This document shows, one piece after another, positions 1 through 5,519 of a stretch of 6,283 nucleotides of DNA. Within the stretch, counting starts at the first letter, position 1; each line of letters starts with the position of its first letter. The stretch comes from Neptuniibacter sp. (GTDB lineage Bacteria; Pseudomonadota; Gammaproteobacteria; Pseudomonadales; Balneatricaceae), in the NCBI GenBank assembly GCA_030149405.1, contig JASBRM010000338.1:1-6283 (forward strand). Reading direction: 5' to 3'. The notes beneath the pieces were generated by a model. The model saw nothing but the letters and a program-made list of their open reading frames with translations, was not told the origin of the DNA and searched no databases. Made by a program: the position numbers and the translations under genes.

Positions 1-556
1 ATAGATCGATTACCTCTTCAGCAATTTTGGGGGTGAGTTCGCTAGGCTTGAACACTATGGTATTACCCGCCAACAGAGCCGGAACAATGTGTCCATTGGG
101 TAGGTGCGCAGGAAAGTTATAGGGGCCAAACACCGCAACAACGCCATGGGGTTTATGGCGTAAAACAGATTTTACGCCAGCCAGATCACTACTGCTTTCA
201 CCGGTTCTTTCCTGAAACGCTTTGATCGAAATAGCGATTTTTGCCGTCATTGCAGTGACTTCAGTCTGGCTTTCCCAAAAGGGTTTTCCTGTCTCCTCTG
301 AAATTGTCCTGGCGAGACTCTCATGGTTAGCTTTCAGTAGTTCCTCAAATTTGAGAATGTAGTTACAGCGTTCTTCAAATCCCAGTTTTTCCCATTCCGG
401 AGCGGCCTGGCGGGCGGCGAATATGGCATGTTCTACTTGTAGATCCGTCGCAGTGCCGCGAGACCAGATCAACTCGTTAGTTGCTGGGTTGCTGGAGTAG
501 AGCTCTGAACCATCGCCACTGATCCAGGAACCGTTTATAAAGAGAGAGTCAGGCAT
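1..556 (-). CDS. astD: N-succinylglutamate 5-semialdehyde dehydrogenase, N-terminal part (cut by window edge)
   Basis: This is an aldehyde dehydrogenase superfamily enzyme that oxidises N-succinylglutamate 5-semialdehyde to N-succinylglutamate with NAD+, the fourth step of the arginine succinyltransferase (AST) pathway in the cytoplasm. Only the first 185 residues are present; the family is about 490 long. The coding strand begins MPDSLFINGSWISGDGSEL. The diagnostic stretch FGPYNFPAHLPNGH lies at residues 143-156 and is followed by an FKPSE motif (169-173) of the NAD-binding Rossmann part. This particular FGPYNFPAHLPNGH wording is typical of AstD rather than other aldehyde dehydrogenases. The catalytic Glu and Cys lie beyond the left edge, so activity cannot be judged. 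The start is ATG at 556-554, preceded by AAGGA (bases 565-569 on the other strand). It overlaps the last 8 bases of the hydrolase gene, so the two are almost certainly co-transcribed and translationally coupled. Confidence 0.93.
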   Translation of the reverse strand, partial: MPDSLFINGSWISGDGSELYSSNPATNELIWSRGTATDLQVEHAIFAARQAAPEWEKLGFEERCNYILKFEELLKANHESLARTISEETGKPFWESQTEVTAMTAKIAISIKAFQERTGESSSDLAGVKSVLRHKPHGVVAVFGPYNFPAHLPNGHIVPALLAGNTIVFKPSELTPKIAEEVIDL

Positions 557-1823
557 GATGGTTGTCCTTATGGTTATCCGGGCTGTTTCGAGACAGCCTT
601 CTTTGTATGAGCCATTGGGTATCACTGGTGGCCAGTTTCATAAGTAAGAGAGCGCTTAATTTGGCCCGCTCGGTCAGACTTTTTACGTTGAGGTATTCGT
701 CGTTTGAATGAATCTTCCCACCCTTAACCCCAAGCGTATCGATGTTAGGAATACCCGCGGAAGCGAGGTTATTACCATCACAGCAGCCTCCAGTGGCATG
801 CCAACTGAGATAGGTGCCCAGCTCCATCCCACACTCCCGGGTTAGTTCAAACAGTTTAAGATTTTCAGGAGTAAGCACTTTAGGTTTGCGGCCAAACCCA
901 CCGTGAAGCTCAATATGTATCCCATCCCTTAAGTCGATCTCATCAAGAAGCGGTTGGATCTGTTCCATACACCAGACTTCATCTTCAGGGTGTTCTATAC
1001 GGATATTGAAGTGCGCAACACATCTGTCAGGCACGGCATTGGTGGAAGTACCGCCGGAAATCGTGCCGGGGTTAAAGGTTACGCCCTCGCGTTTGCCGTT
1101 GAGGTTATCCAGAGCTGAGATGAAGTCACACATCGCACGAATAGCATTGCGGCCAAGATGATGCTCACGACCGGTATGTGCAGATCTGCCACGAACGAGA
1201 ACGGCGAAATTGCCGCTGCCTTTTCGTGCTCCTGCTAGGTTGCCATCAGGTAACGACGGCTCGTAAATAAGGCCCAGATCTACTTCTTTGGCAAGTTCAT
1301 TAATTAGTGGTGCCGAGCCGGGGGAACCGATCTCTTCATCAGGGTTAAACAGAATCTTCCAGCCAATTTGTTCTGACCAGGGAGAGCGCTCAAATGCCTG
1401 CAAGGCTTTTAGCATAACCATCAGCCCACCTTTAAGGTCGGTCACGCCCGGGCCATTGATGGTTTCTCTATCCAGCCAGGTAACTTTTTGGAAAGGATGG
1501 TCTTTGGCAAATACCGTATCCAGATGGCCACAGAGGAATACCTGTAAGGGGGCGTCAGTCCGTTTGCTTAAGGTAATGGCATTACCCAGAGCAATCTCCT
1601 CTATTTCACCTTGTTGGTTGAGGCGTTTGTATGGCGAAAGTTGGAGTAACTTGCGTTCGGCTTGCAAAGGTTCGAACAAATCTGAAATGAGTTCTCCAAC
1701 CTGATTAACCCCATGACTGTTGAAAGAACCGGAATTAATCTCTGCCAGAGCAATCGTATTGCTCAGCATTTGATCATATTCACCATCAATCCAATCTAAC
1801 CAAGGTTGAAATTCTGAAGGCAT
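549..1823 (-). CDS. M20-family metallo-hydrolase (CPG2/ArgE/DapE-like), AST-pathway neighbour
   Basis: This 424-residue protein is a di-zinc peptidase or deacylase of the M20 family, close in length to carboxypeptidase G2 (about 415). The metal and catalytic set is intact: GHLDTV (His100, Asp102), the bridging Asp129 in GPGVTDLKGG, the general base Glu163 and ligand Glu164 in NPDEEIGSPGS, Glu188 in YEPS, and His372 near the C-terminus in KIHSNDEY. SAHTG with His216 matches the dimerisation-domain histidine that helps the partner active site. From family knowledge, Glu at position 188 is the CPG2/DapE choice, whereas ArgE has Asp there. There is no signal peptide, so it is probably cytoplasmic. 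The start has a good GGAGG nine bases upstream. The stop overlaps the astD start, which points to an amide bond in arginine catabolism: perhaps removal of succinyl from succinylglutamate, or of an N-acyl group from another amino acid. The substrate is inference; the fold and active site are seen. Confidence 0.9.
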   Translation of the reverse strand: MPSEFQPWLDWIDGEYDQMLSNTIALAEINSGSFNSHGVNQVGELISDLFEPLQAERKLLQLSPYKRLNQQGEIEEIALGNAITLSKRTDAPLQVFLCGHLDTVFAKDHPFQKVTWLDRETINGPGVTDLKGGLMVMLKALQAFERSPWSEQIGWKILFNPDEEIGSPGSAPLINELAKEVDLGLIYEPSLPDGNLAGARKGSGNFAVLVRGRSAHTGREHHLGRNAIRAMCDFISALDNLNGKREGVTFNPGTISGGTSTNAVPDRCVAHFNIRIEHPEDEVWCMEQIQPLLDEIDLRDGIHIELHGGFGRKPKVLTPENLKLFELTRECGMELGTYLSWHATGGCCDGNNLASAGIPNIDTLGVKGGKIHSNDEYLNVKSLTERAKLSALLLMKLATSDTQWLIQRRLSRNSPDNHKDNHHA

Positions 1824-1832
1824 ATAGGTGCG

Positions 1833-1837
1833 CCTCC
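1833..1837 (-). promoter_or_regulatory. Ribosome binding site of the M20 hydrolase
   Basis: The minus strand reads GGAGG with nine bases before the ATG at 1823-1821. It is a strong Shine-Dalgarno match and fixes this start. No convincing -35/-10 pair could be picked in 1838-1950, although the terminator just beyond implies that a promoter must lie there. Confidence 0.8.
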
Positions 1838-1950
1838 ATTTTGTTACTTCACTTTAAGTTTTGGTGATTTCTTAGGTTTTATCCAATTTCAGGTGCTTTT
1901 TGCTGAGTTTTAGGTGGGGGAGTGGAACATGTATACGGTTGTGCAATAAA

Positions 1951-1973
1951 AAGGCGCTCTATCCGAGCGCCTT
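1951..1973 (-). terminator. Rho-independent terminator of the HlyU-like gene
   Basis: A perfect 9-bp stem, AAGGCGCTC / GAGCGCCTT, encloses a 5-base loop (1960-1964). On the minus strand the right arm runs straight into TTTTTATT. It lies 24 bases beyond the stop of the 1997-2254 gene and separates it from the hydrolase-astD operon. The plus strand lacks a comparable T-run, so termination should be mainly for minus-strand transcripts. Confidence 0.9.
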
Positions 1974-1996
1974 GAATCATCGGAAGATTCTCAGAA

Positions 1997-2254
1997 TCAG
2001 ATAAAAATATTGCCACTTTTCTGGTCAATCAGATTCTTAGCTTTCTGATGAGTTATCTCAACACAGTTTTCTTTGTCTGAGGTCCGGTCAATCATCGTGA
2101 AGTTTCGTTGCTGGCCTTTCTTGCTGATCACACCGTTTATTCTAAAACGTCCGAAATCTTCTTCCGGTGATGCTTCGATTGTAAAACCTTTATAGCGAAT
2201 AGCGCCTTCTGGCAGCGGGGAAAACATAGATTTTATTGAAGAGATAAGACCCAT
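1997..2254 (-). CDS. HlyU-like family small protein
   Basis: This 85-residue cytoplasmic protein fits the Pfam family called HlyU. The family signature is visible: YKGFTI at 21-26, the FRINGVI strand at 37-43, an acidic and polar middle, and the C-terminal KAKNLIDQ...NIF block (71-84), which corresponds to the family's K-A-K-x-x-I-D-Q ending. Length agrees with the family at roughly 85-100. A few apolar residues at the N-terminus (MGLISSIKSMF) look like an amphipathic start, not a signal peptide. The start is supported by AGGAG seven bases upstream (2262-2266). The gene stands alone between two terminators. The family name comes from a reported haemolysin activator; the biochemical function of members like this one is not established, and I do not claim DNA binding, since no helix-turn-helix is evident. 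Confidence 0.82.
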   Translation of the reverse strand: MGLISSIKSMFSPLPEGAIRYKGFTIEASPEEDFGRFRINGVISKKGQQRNFTMIDRTSDKENCVEITHQKAKNLIDQKSGNIFI

Positions 2255-2261
2255 GACTAAG

Positions 2262-2266
2262 CTCCT
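2262..2266 (-). promoter_or_regulatory. Ribosome binding site of the HlyU-like gene
   Basis: The minus strand reads AGGAG with seven bases before the ATG at 2254-2252, which is a standard spacing and selects this start. The remaining upstream stretch to 2460 has no gene. It contains a TTTGTAC heptamer twice (2337-2343 and 2352-2358) but no promoter I would defend. Confidence 0.75.
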
Positions 2267-2460
2267 GTATTTTTTTTAACCAACTTTTAGAACATTTCTT
2301 ACAAGAGTGGAATAGGCTCGCTACCAAAGGATGTTTTTTGTACAGCTAGACTTTGTACTTAGGTGCTAAAAAATAGTGTTTTGCCGTATTTTTAAGGAGT
2401 TCGAGGATTTTGTGAGGTTAATTGAGGAGTTTGGTTTTAAATCTGTCATTTAGTTTAATA

Positions 2461-2487
2461 GTAAGGCCTGGCTGATCCAGGCTTTAC
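2461..2487 (-). terminator. Probable terminator hairpin after the glutathione transferase gene
   Basis: An inverted repeat of 11-base arms around a 5-base loop (2472-2476) lies 15 bases past the stop of the 2503-3177 gene. One pair is G-T on the plus strand and A-C on the minus strand. The core GCCTGG/CCAGGC is GC-rich, but the following T-tract on the minus strand (CTTACTATT) is broken, so termination may be partial. Confidence 0.5.
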
Positions 2488-2502
2488 TCTTTAGGAAACT
2501 GC

Positions 2503-3177
2503 TCAGTCCTTATAGTTTTGAGGGAACAGTGCACGTTTTGCTTCTTCATCCATATCGGCTTTGAATGAATGCTTACTGGCCAGTTCACGAGCTTTTGCCA
2601 CCGCCGGTCTTGCATCTATCAGCTGAAACCATCGTTGCAGATGGGGAAATTTTTCCAACTCATTTTCACCTAAAACAGGAATGACACGATCAATCCAACC
2701 CCATGCTGAAATATCTGCAATGGTATAGCTGTCGCCTACCAGGTATGTGCGTTGTTCTAAACGATCGTTGAGCACCTGATAGTGTCGAATCGCTTCCTCT
2801 CTGTAGCGGTTAATCGCGTAAGGCAGCTTTTCAGGCGCTGCTCTTTGGAAGTGAACGGCTTGCCCTGAATATGGCCCTAAACCAGAGGCAATAAACAACA
2901 GCCAGGATAGAAGCTCAGCACGGTCTTCCGGCTTGCCAAGGAACTGTTCATGTTTTTCTGCGAGATAAAGCAAAATAGCAGAAGAATCGAAAACTACCGT
3001 GCCCTCATCATCGATCGCCGGTAGTTTGCCGTTAGGGTTGATCGCTCGGTAATCCGGCAGGTGTTGTTCTCCTTTTAAGGTATCTACAGGAACAACGGTG
3101 TAGTCGATTCCTGTTTCTTCAAGGAACAAGGCGACCTTCATCGGATTTGGGGTAGGGTGAAAGTAAAATTTAAGCAT
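2503..3177 (-). CDS. Nu-class (YfcG-like) glutathione S-transferase family protein
   Basis: This 224-residue soluble protein has an N-terminal thioredoxin-like glutathione-binding domain (about 1-77) and an all-helical C-terminal domain (about 85-205). The TPN motif at residues 9-11 sits exactly where YfcG and other Nu-class enzymes use Thr9 and Asn11 around the glutathione sulphur in place of a catalytic Tyr, Ser or Cys. Cis-Pro53 lies in GKLPAI, and DSSAILLYL (64-72) is the gamma-glutamyl-binding turn, with Asp in place of the usual Glu. The C-domain has the GxGPYSGQAVHF block (99-110) shared with YfcG and the N-capping box TIAD (152-155). From the family, the likely role is glutathione-dependent disulphide-bond reduction, with peroxidase activity possible. 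It starts 31 bases after the yghU stop with only a weak GCGAG-type ribosome site, so it is probably the second gene of a yghU-gst operon. Confidence 0.9.
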   Translation of the reverse strand: MLKFYFHPTPNPMKVALFLEETGIDYTVVPVDTLKGEQHLPDYRAINPNGKLPAIDDEGTVVFDSSAILLYLAEKHEQFLGKPEDRAELLSWLLFIASGLGPYSGQAVHFQRAAPEKLPYAINRYREEAIRHYQVLNDRLEQRTYLVGDSYTIADISAWGWIDRVIPVLGENELEKFPHLQRWFQLIDARPAVAKARELASKHSFKADMDEEAKRALFPQNYKD

Positions 3178-3208
3178 AGAAAACTCGCATTATTTTTTGA
3201 ATGAATTA

Positions 3209-4069
3209 TCAGGGTTTAAGACTCAGCACCTGGTCAATATCTGAAGCCTGGTATCTGTTAGAGAGTTGCTCCCAGGGCTGGCCCCAGGTGCGATTTACAA
3301 TTCGTCCTCTCTGTACGGCAGGGCGCTGCTCCATTCTTTTGGCCCAGTCTAAGAGGTGCGGGTAGCTGTGCACGTCGAGGAACTCAGCAGCATCGTAATT
3401 ATTCCCAAGAACCAGATTGCCGTACCAAGGCCAGATGGCAATGTCAGCAATGCTGTAATGCTCACCTGCAATGTAAGGATGAGAAGATAGCTGCTGGTCT
3501 AATAGGTGAAGCTGCCTTTTCACTTCCATAGTGAAACGGTTGATCGGGTACTCAAACTTTTCAGGGGCATAAACGTAGAAGTGACCAAAACCGCCACCTA
3601 GATAAGGAGCCGAACCTTGCAACCAGAACAGCCAGTTCAATGCTTCGGTTCTCTCAGCTGTATCTTTGGGTAGTAGTGCAGAAAACTTGTCTGCTAGATA
3701 AAGCAATATTGCACCTGATTCAAATACCCGTACTGGCGCTCCTTCAATAGAGTGATCTACCAACACAGGAATTTTGGAGTTTGGGTTAGCACTTACAAAA
3801 CCGGAAGAGAACTGATCGCCCTGCCCAATTTCGATCATATGAGAATCGTATTCAGCCTCTTCAATGCCCAAAGCCAAAAGCTCTTCAAACATAATGGTGA
3901 TTTTCTGGCCGTTGGGAGTGGCGATTGAGTAAAGCTGGTGTGGGTTGTGGCCCACTGGTAAGTCTGCGTCATGCGTCGCACCTGAAGTCGGCCGATTGAC
4001 TTTTGCCCATGTTCCTCCGTTCTTTACGTCGAAGGTCCAGACCCTTGGAGGGATGTATTGAGTACCCAT
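3209..4069 (-). CDS. yghU: Glutathione-dependent disulphide-bond oxidoreductase YghU
   Basis: This 286-residue protein matches E. coli YghU (288) along its whole length, including the N-terminal extension (VWTFDVKNGGTWAKVNRPTSG, about 10-30) that distinguishes YghU from shorter glutathione transferases. Key elements are TPNGQK (51-56, Thr51 and Asn53 at the glutathione sulphur), GDQFSSGFVSANPNSKIP with cis-Pro101, FESGAILLYL (116-125), the NWLFWLQGSAPYLGGGFGHF block (145-164), the N-capping SIAD (206-209), and RGRIVNRTWG near the C-terminus. The characterised homologue binds two glutathione molecules, reduces disulphides and has hydroperoxide reductase activity. It is cytoplasmic. The ATG at 4069-4067 is preceded by GGTGA, a modest ribosome site. 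It heads the two-gene run with the YfcG-like protein. Regulation is unclear: the exact palindrome used upstream of the neighbouring AhpD-like gene is absent here. Confidence 0.96.
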   Translation of the reverse strand: MGTQYIPPRVWTFDVKNGGTWAKVNRPTSGATHDADLPVGHNPHQLYSIATPNGQKITIMFEELLALGIEEAEYDSHMIEIGQGDQFSSGFVSANPNSKIPVLVDHSIEGAPVRVFESGAILLYLADKFSALLPKDTAERTEALNWLFWLQGSAPYLGGGFGHFYVYAPEKFEYPINRFTMEVKRQLHLLDQQLSSHPYIAGEHYSIADIAIWPWYGNLVLGNNYDAAEFLDVHSYPHLLDWAKRMEQRPAVQRGRIVNRTWGQPWEQLSNRYQASDIDQVLSLKP

Positions 4070-4093
4070 AGTTCACCGATGTTAGTTTTAACC

Positions 4094-4179
4094 TAAGGAA
4101 CCTGCGAACAAGTTCTGTTAGTACTCTGCAAGCCCTGAAGGCTGCAGATGCAAAGTGTAGTTCGCCGTTAAGAGCCTTA
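4094..4179. repeat. Nested inverted repeats upstream of yghU
   Basis: Three sets of arms nest around a common centre. The outer pair is TAAGG (4094-4098) with CCTTA (4175-4179). The middle pair is GCGAAC (4104-4109) with GTTCGC (4160-4165). The inner hairpin pairs TCTGCA (4125-4130) with TGCAGA (4143-4148) and GCC (4132-4134) with GGC (4140-4142), with A4131 bulged and a CTGAA loop. The unpaired segments between arms are unequal. It lies 25 bases before the yghU start and could be a folded 5' leader or a protein-binding region. No function is assigned. Confidence 0.5.
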
Positions 4180-4183
4180 ATCC

Positions 4184-4215
4184 TTAACACGCTCCTTTAG
4201 CAGTTAGGGTGTTAA
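4184..4215. repeat. Dyad TTAACAC...GTGTTAA between yghU and the AhpD-like gene
   Basis: TTAACAC at 4184-4190 is inverted as GTGTTAA at 4209-4215 across 18 bases, with CCT/AGG able to extend the inner side after a bulge. It may belong to the yghU upstream control region. The arms are AT-rich and chance cannot be excluded. Confidence 0.3.
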
Positions 4216-4227
4216 TTAAATTTATTG

Positions 4228-4242
4228 GCAGGGCTGACCTGC
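4228..4242 (-). terminator. Weak candidate terminator after the AhpD-like gene
   Basis: GCAGG and CCTGC arms surround a 5-base loop about 20 bases past the stop of the 4262-4801 gene. On the minus strand they are followed by CAATAAATTT, which is AT-rich but not a clean T-run. The stem is short, so read-through into yghU-gst is plausible. Confidence 0.35.
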
Positions 4243-4261
4243 TTTAATTCGAAATAGGGCC

Positions 4262-4801
4262 TTAGATATAAGACTTAAAACTGTCATCTACAGGTGTTTT
4301 AGCGATGTGATTGATGTAGTTACTGATCACTTTCTGAGACAGCCCTAACAGAATTGCCAGGATATGTTTCTGGCTATAGCCCGCAGCAAAGAAACGCGCC
4401 AATTCTTCTTCGGTAAGATGACCGCGATTTCTCAAAATTAGCAGGGTGGTATCGTGTAACACTTGAAGCTTTTCATTAGGAAGGGCAGTGCCTTCTCGCA
4501 GTGCTTTATTGATTGAGGGATCTACTTTCATCATATCCGCAATCATGCTGTGTGCCGGAACACAATATCCACACTGGTGTTCAACGTTAATGGTTTGCCA
4601 TACCACGGTGAGCTCTTCTGAATCGAATGAGGTTTCCTGAAACAGTCTGTGCATCTGTTGATAGGCTTCCAGTACTGGCGGTTCATCGCCCAGAACTGCA
4701 TGGAGGTTAGGGATCATTCCAAAGTTATTCAGAGAATTCTCGAAAAGCTTCTTGGTTGCATCAGGTGCTGTTTCCATTGTGTGAAAAGTAAAATTACTCA
4801 T
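4262..4801 (-). CDS. Carboxymuconolactone decarboxylase/AhpD-like family protein with CxxC
   Basis: This 179-residue helical protein is of the AhpD-like superfamily. The redox motif CGYC at residues 77-80, preceded by Glu74 and followed by His84 (C-G-Y-C-V-P-A-H), matches the CxxCxxxH active site that AhpD-type alkylhydroperoxidases use to reduce peroxides through a dithiol relay. Carboxymuconolactone decarboxylases lack this cysteine pair, so a peroxidase or thiol-oxidoreductase role is more likely than ring cleavage. The C-terminal helices (about 131-170, AGYSQKHILAILLGLSQKVISNYINH) are typical of the fold and favour oligomers. There is no signal peptide. AGGAAG (4806-4811) lies four bases before the ATG and fixes the start. 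It is transcribed away from a TetR-family gene across a region with three palindromes, so it is very probably that regulator's target. The substrate and the electron donor are not known from sequence. Confidence 0.88.
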   Translation of the reverse strand: MSNFTFHTMETAPDATKKLFENSLNNFGMIPNLHAVLGDEPPVLEAYQQMHRLFQETSFDSEELTVVWQTINVEHQCGYCVPAHSMIADMMKVDPSINKALREGTALPNEKLQVLHDTTLLILRNRGHLTEEELARFFAAGYSQKHILAILLGLSQKVISNYINHIAKTPVDDSFKSYI

Positions 4802-4845
4802 GGTTCTTCCTGTTTAGTCATTAATTCAGTGTGAACTTTAAATAT

Positions 4846-4861
4846 TTGAACGACTGTTCAA
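4846..4861. promoter_or_regulatory. TetR operator, box 1 (AhpD-like gene side)
   Basis: TTGAACGACTGTTCAA has perfect 6-base arms TTGAAC/GTTCAA around GACT. It ends 45 bases upstream of the AhpD-like ATG and overlaps the predicted start site of its transcript (about 4860). It is the most proximal of three matching palindromes and is inferred to bind the adjacent TetR protein. Confidence 0.8.
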
Positions 4862-4866
4862 TTATT

Positions 4867-4895
4867 ATCCTAGATGGACTTGAACGATCGTTCAA
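4867..4895 (-). promoter_or_regulatory. Predicted promoter of the AhpD-like gene
   Basis: On the minus strand, TTGAAC (4895-4890) as -35 and TAGGAT (4872-4867) as -10 are separated by 17 bases. Each matches sigma70 consensus at four of six positions. The -35 is one arm of operator box 2 and the predicted start falls at the edge of box 1, so bound repressor would block polymerase. An alternative -10, GATAAT, is closer to consensus but too far from this -35. Confidence 0.5.
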
Positions 4896-4903
4896 GCTAA
4901 AAT
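4875..4903 (+). promoter_or_regulatory. Predicted promoter of the tetR gene
   Basis: TGGACT (4875-4880) as -35 and TAAAAT (4898-4903, five of six) as -10 are separated by exactly 17 bases. The spacer is almost entirely operator box 2, and the predicted start (about 4910) lies inside box 3. This argues for autorepression. It also places transcription start after the upstream TTG at 4904, supporting the ATG at 4934. Confidence 0.6.
4879..4896. promoter_or_regulatory. TetR operator, box 2 (central, perfect 18-bp palindrome)
   Basis: CTTGAACGATCGTTCAAG is a perfect 18-base palindrome and the most symmetrical of the three boxes, so probably the highest-affinity site. It lies between -35 and -10 of the tetR promoter and supplies the -35 of the opposing promoter, so one bound dimer could silence both directions. 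Confidence 0.85.
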
Positions 4904-4920
4904 TTGAACAAATGTTCAAA
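4903..4920. promoter_or_regulatory. TetR operator, box 3 (tetR side)
   Basis: TTTGAACAAATGTTCAAA has the same TTGAAC/GTTCAA arms around AAAT, extended by one T-A pair. It covers the predicted tetR transcription start and ends 13 bases before the ATG, so binding should hinder tetR initiation. Confidence 0.8.
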
Positions 4921-4933
4921 AAAGTTTTCAGTT

Positions 4934-5515
4934 ATGGCAAATACGGCAAAACACAATCGTGATGAAGTCATCCAGAAAGCAACCATGTTGTTCTGGGAAA
5001 AGGGGTTTCACTCAACTTCTATGCGTGATCTCCAGGACAGAATTGATATGCGACCAGGAAGCATTTACGCCGCTTTTGGAAGTAAAGAAGGTTTGTTCAA
5101 AGAAGCCCTAAAATTCTATGTAGAAAACAGTTTTGAAAAATTAGAGGGATGTACAAAGGAATACTCTCCACTCCGGGCTTTAAAACAGTTCTTTGTATCG
5201 GTTGTGATTTGTAATGATGAGCAGCGACCGACAGAGGTGTGTATGTTGGTTAAAACACTCACTGAACTGCCCCCAGAAAATGCTGAACTTATCGAAGAAG
5301 CCAAAGGCTACCTTAAAGGCATGGAAGATCTGTTTGCATCATTGCTAACTCAGGCTCAGGAAGAGGGGGAATTAGACTCATCAAAAGATACCAGACGATT
5401 AGCCCGGTATCTGCAGATGCAGTTGATGGGTTTGAGAACTTATGCCCGTACCAATGCGGATAAGGAAAGTGTTAAACAACTCATTGATGATGTGTTCGAA
5501 AGCATCCGGTTCTAA
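4934..5515 (+). CDS. TetR/AcrR-family transcriptional regulator
   Basis: This 193-residue repressor has an N-terminal helix-turn-helix at about residues 8-55. It reads AxxLFWEKGFHSTSMRDLQDRIDMRPGSIYAAFGSKEGLFKEAL, with recognition helix near 41-47 and the family's typical Y-x-x-F-x-S-K-E turn. The C-terminal helical ligand domain (about 60-193) carries Cys73, Cys93 and Cys103. Cys103 in EVCMLVKTLTEL aligns by motif with the helix containing Cys106 of NemR, an electrophile sensor, though a Cys here is common in the family. I chose ATG 4934 over the in-frame TTG at 4904 because that TTG lies inside an operator and before the predicted transcript start. No good Shine-Dalgarno is visible for either. 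It is divergent from the AhpD-like gene and probably represses both that gene and itself. The inducer is unknown; a reactive electrophile, quinone or peroxide is an inference from the neighbours. Confidence 0.9.
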   Translation: MANTAKHNRDEVIQKATMLFWEKGFHSTSMRDLQDRIDMRPGSIYAAFGSKEGLFKEALKFYVENSFEKLEGCTKEYSPLRALKQFFVSVVICNDEQRPTEVCMLVKTLTELPPENAELIEEAKGYLKGMEDLFASLLTQAQEEGELDSSKDTRRLARYLQMQLMGLRTYARTNADKESVKQLIDDVFESIRF

Positions 5516-5519
5516 AGAT

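Noticed and set aside
1288..1704. 138-codon open frame on the plus strand
   Set aside because: It is antisense to the M20 hydrolase active-site region, has no family resemblance, and the hydrolase frame is fully supported.
2337..2358. TTTGTAC direct repeat upstream of the HlyU-like gene
   Set aside because: Two copies of an AT-rich heptamer are expected by chance at this length; no link to a promoter could be made.
4106..4115. GAACAAGTTC upstream of yghU as a fourth TetR operator
   Set aside because: The half-sites are separated by 2 bases, not 4, and flanks do not match, so a TetR dimer fitted to the other boxes should not bind it equally.
4086..4179. Integron attC-like recombination site upstream of yghU
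   Set aside because: TCTTAAC and GTTAAAA on the minus strand resemble the outer core sites but each breaks the RYYYAAC/GTTRRRY rule at one end, spacing to the inner arms is very unequal, and there is no integrase or cassette array.
3969..4190. 73-codon open frame on the minus strand overlapping the yghU start
   Set aside because: It is in a different frame through the conserved YghU N-terminus, has no ribosome site or family resemblance.
4649..4834. 61-codon plus-strand frame antisense to the AhpD-like gene
   Set aside because: Shadow of the conserved gene; no recognisable protein.
4904..4933. TTG start adding ten residues to the TetR protein
   Set aside because: The TTG lies within operator box 3 and at or before the predicted transcript start; the added residues do not resemble the family, which fits the ATG at 4934.
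5116..5304. 62-codon minus-strand frame inside tetR
   Set aside because: Shadow frame; low-complexity Ser-rich translation with no supporting start signals.
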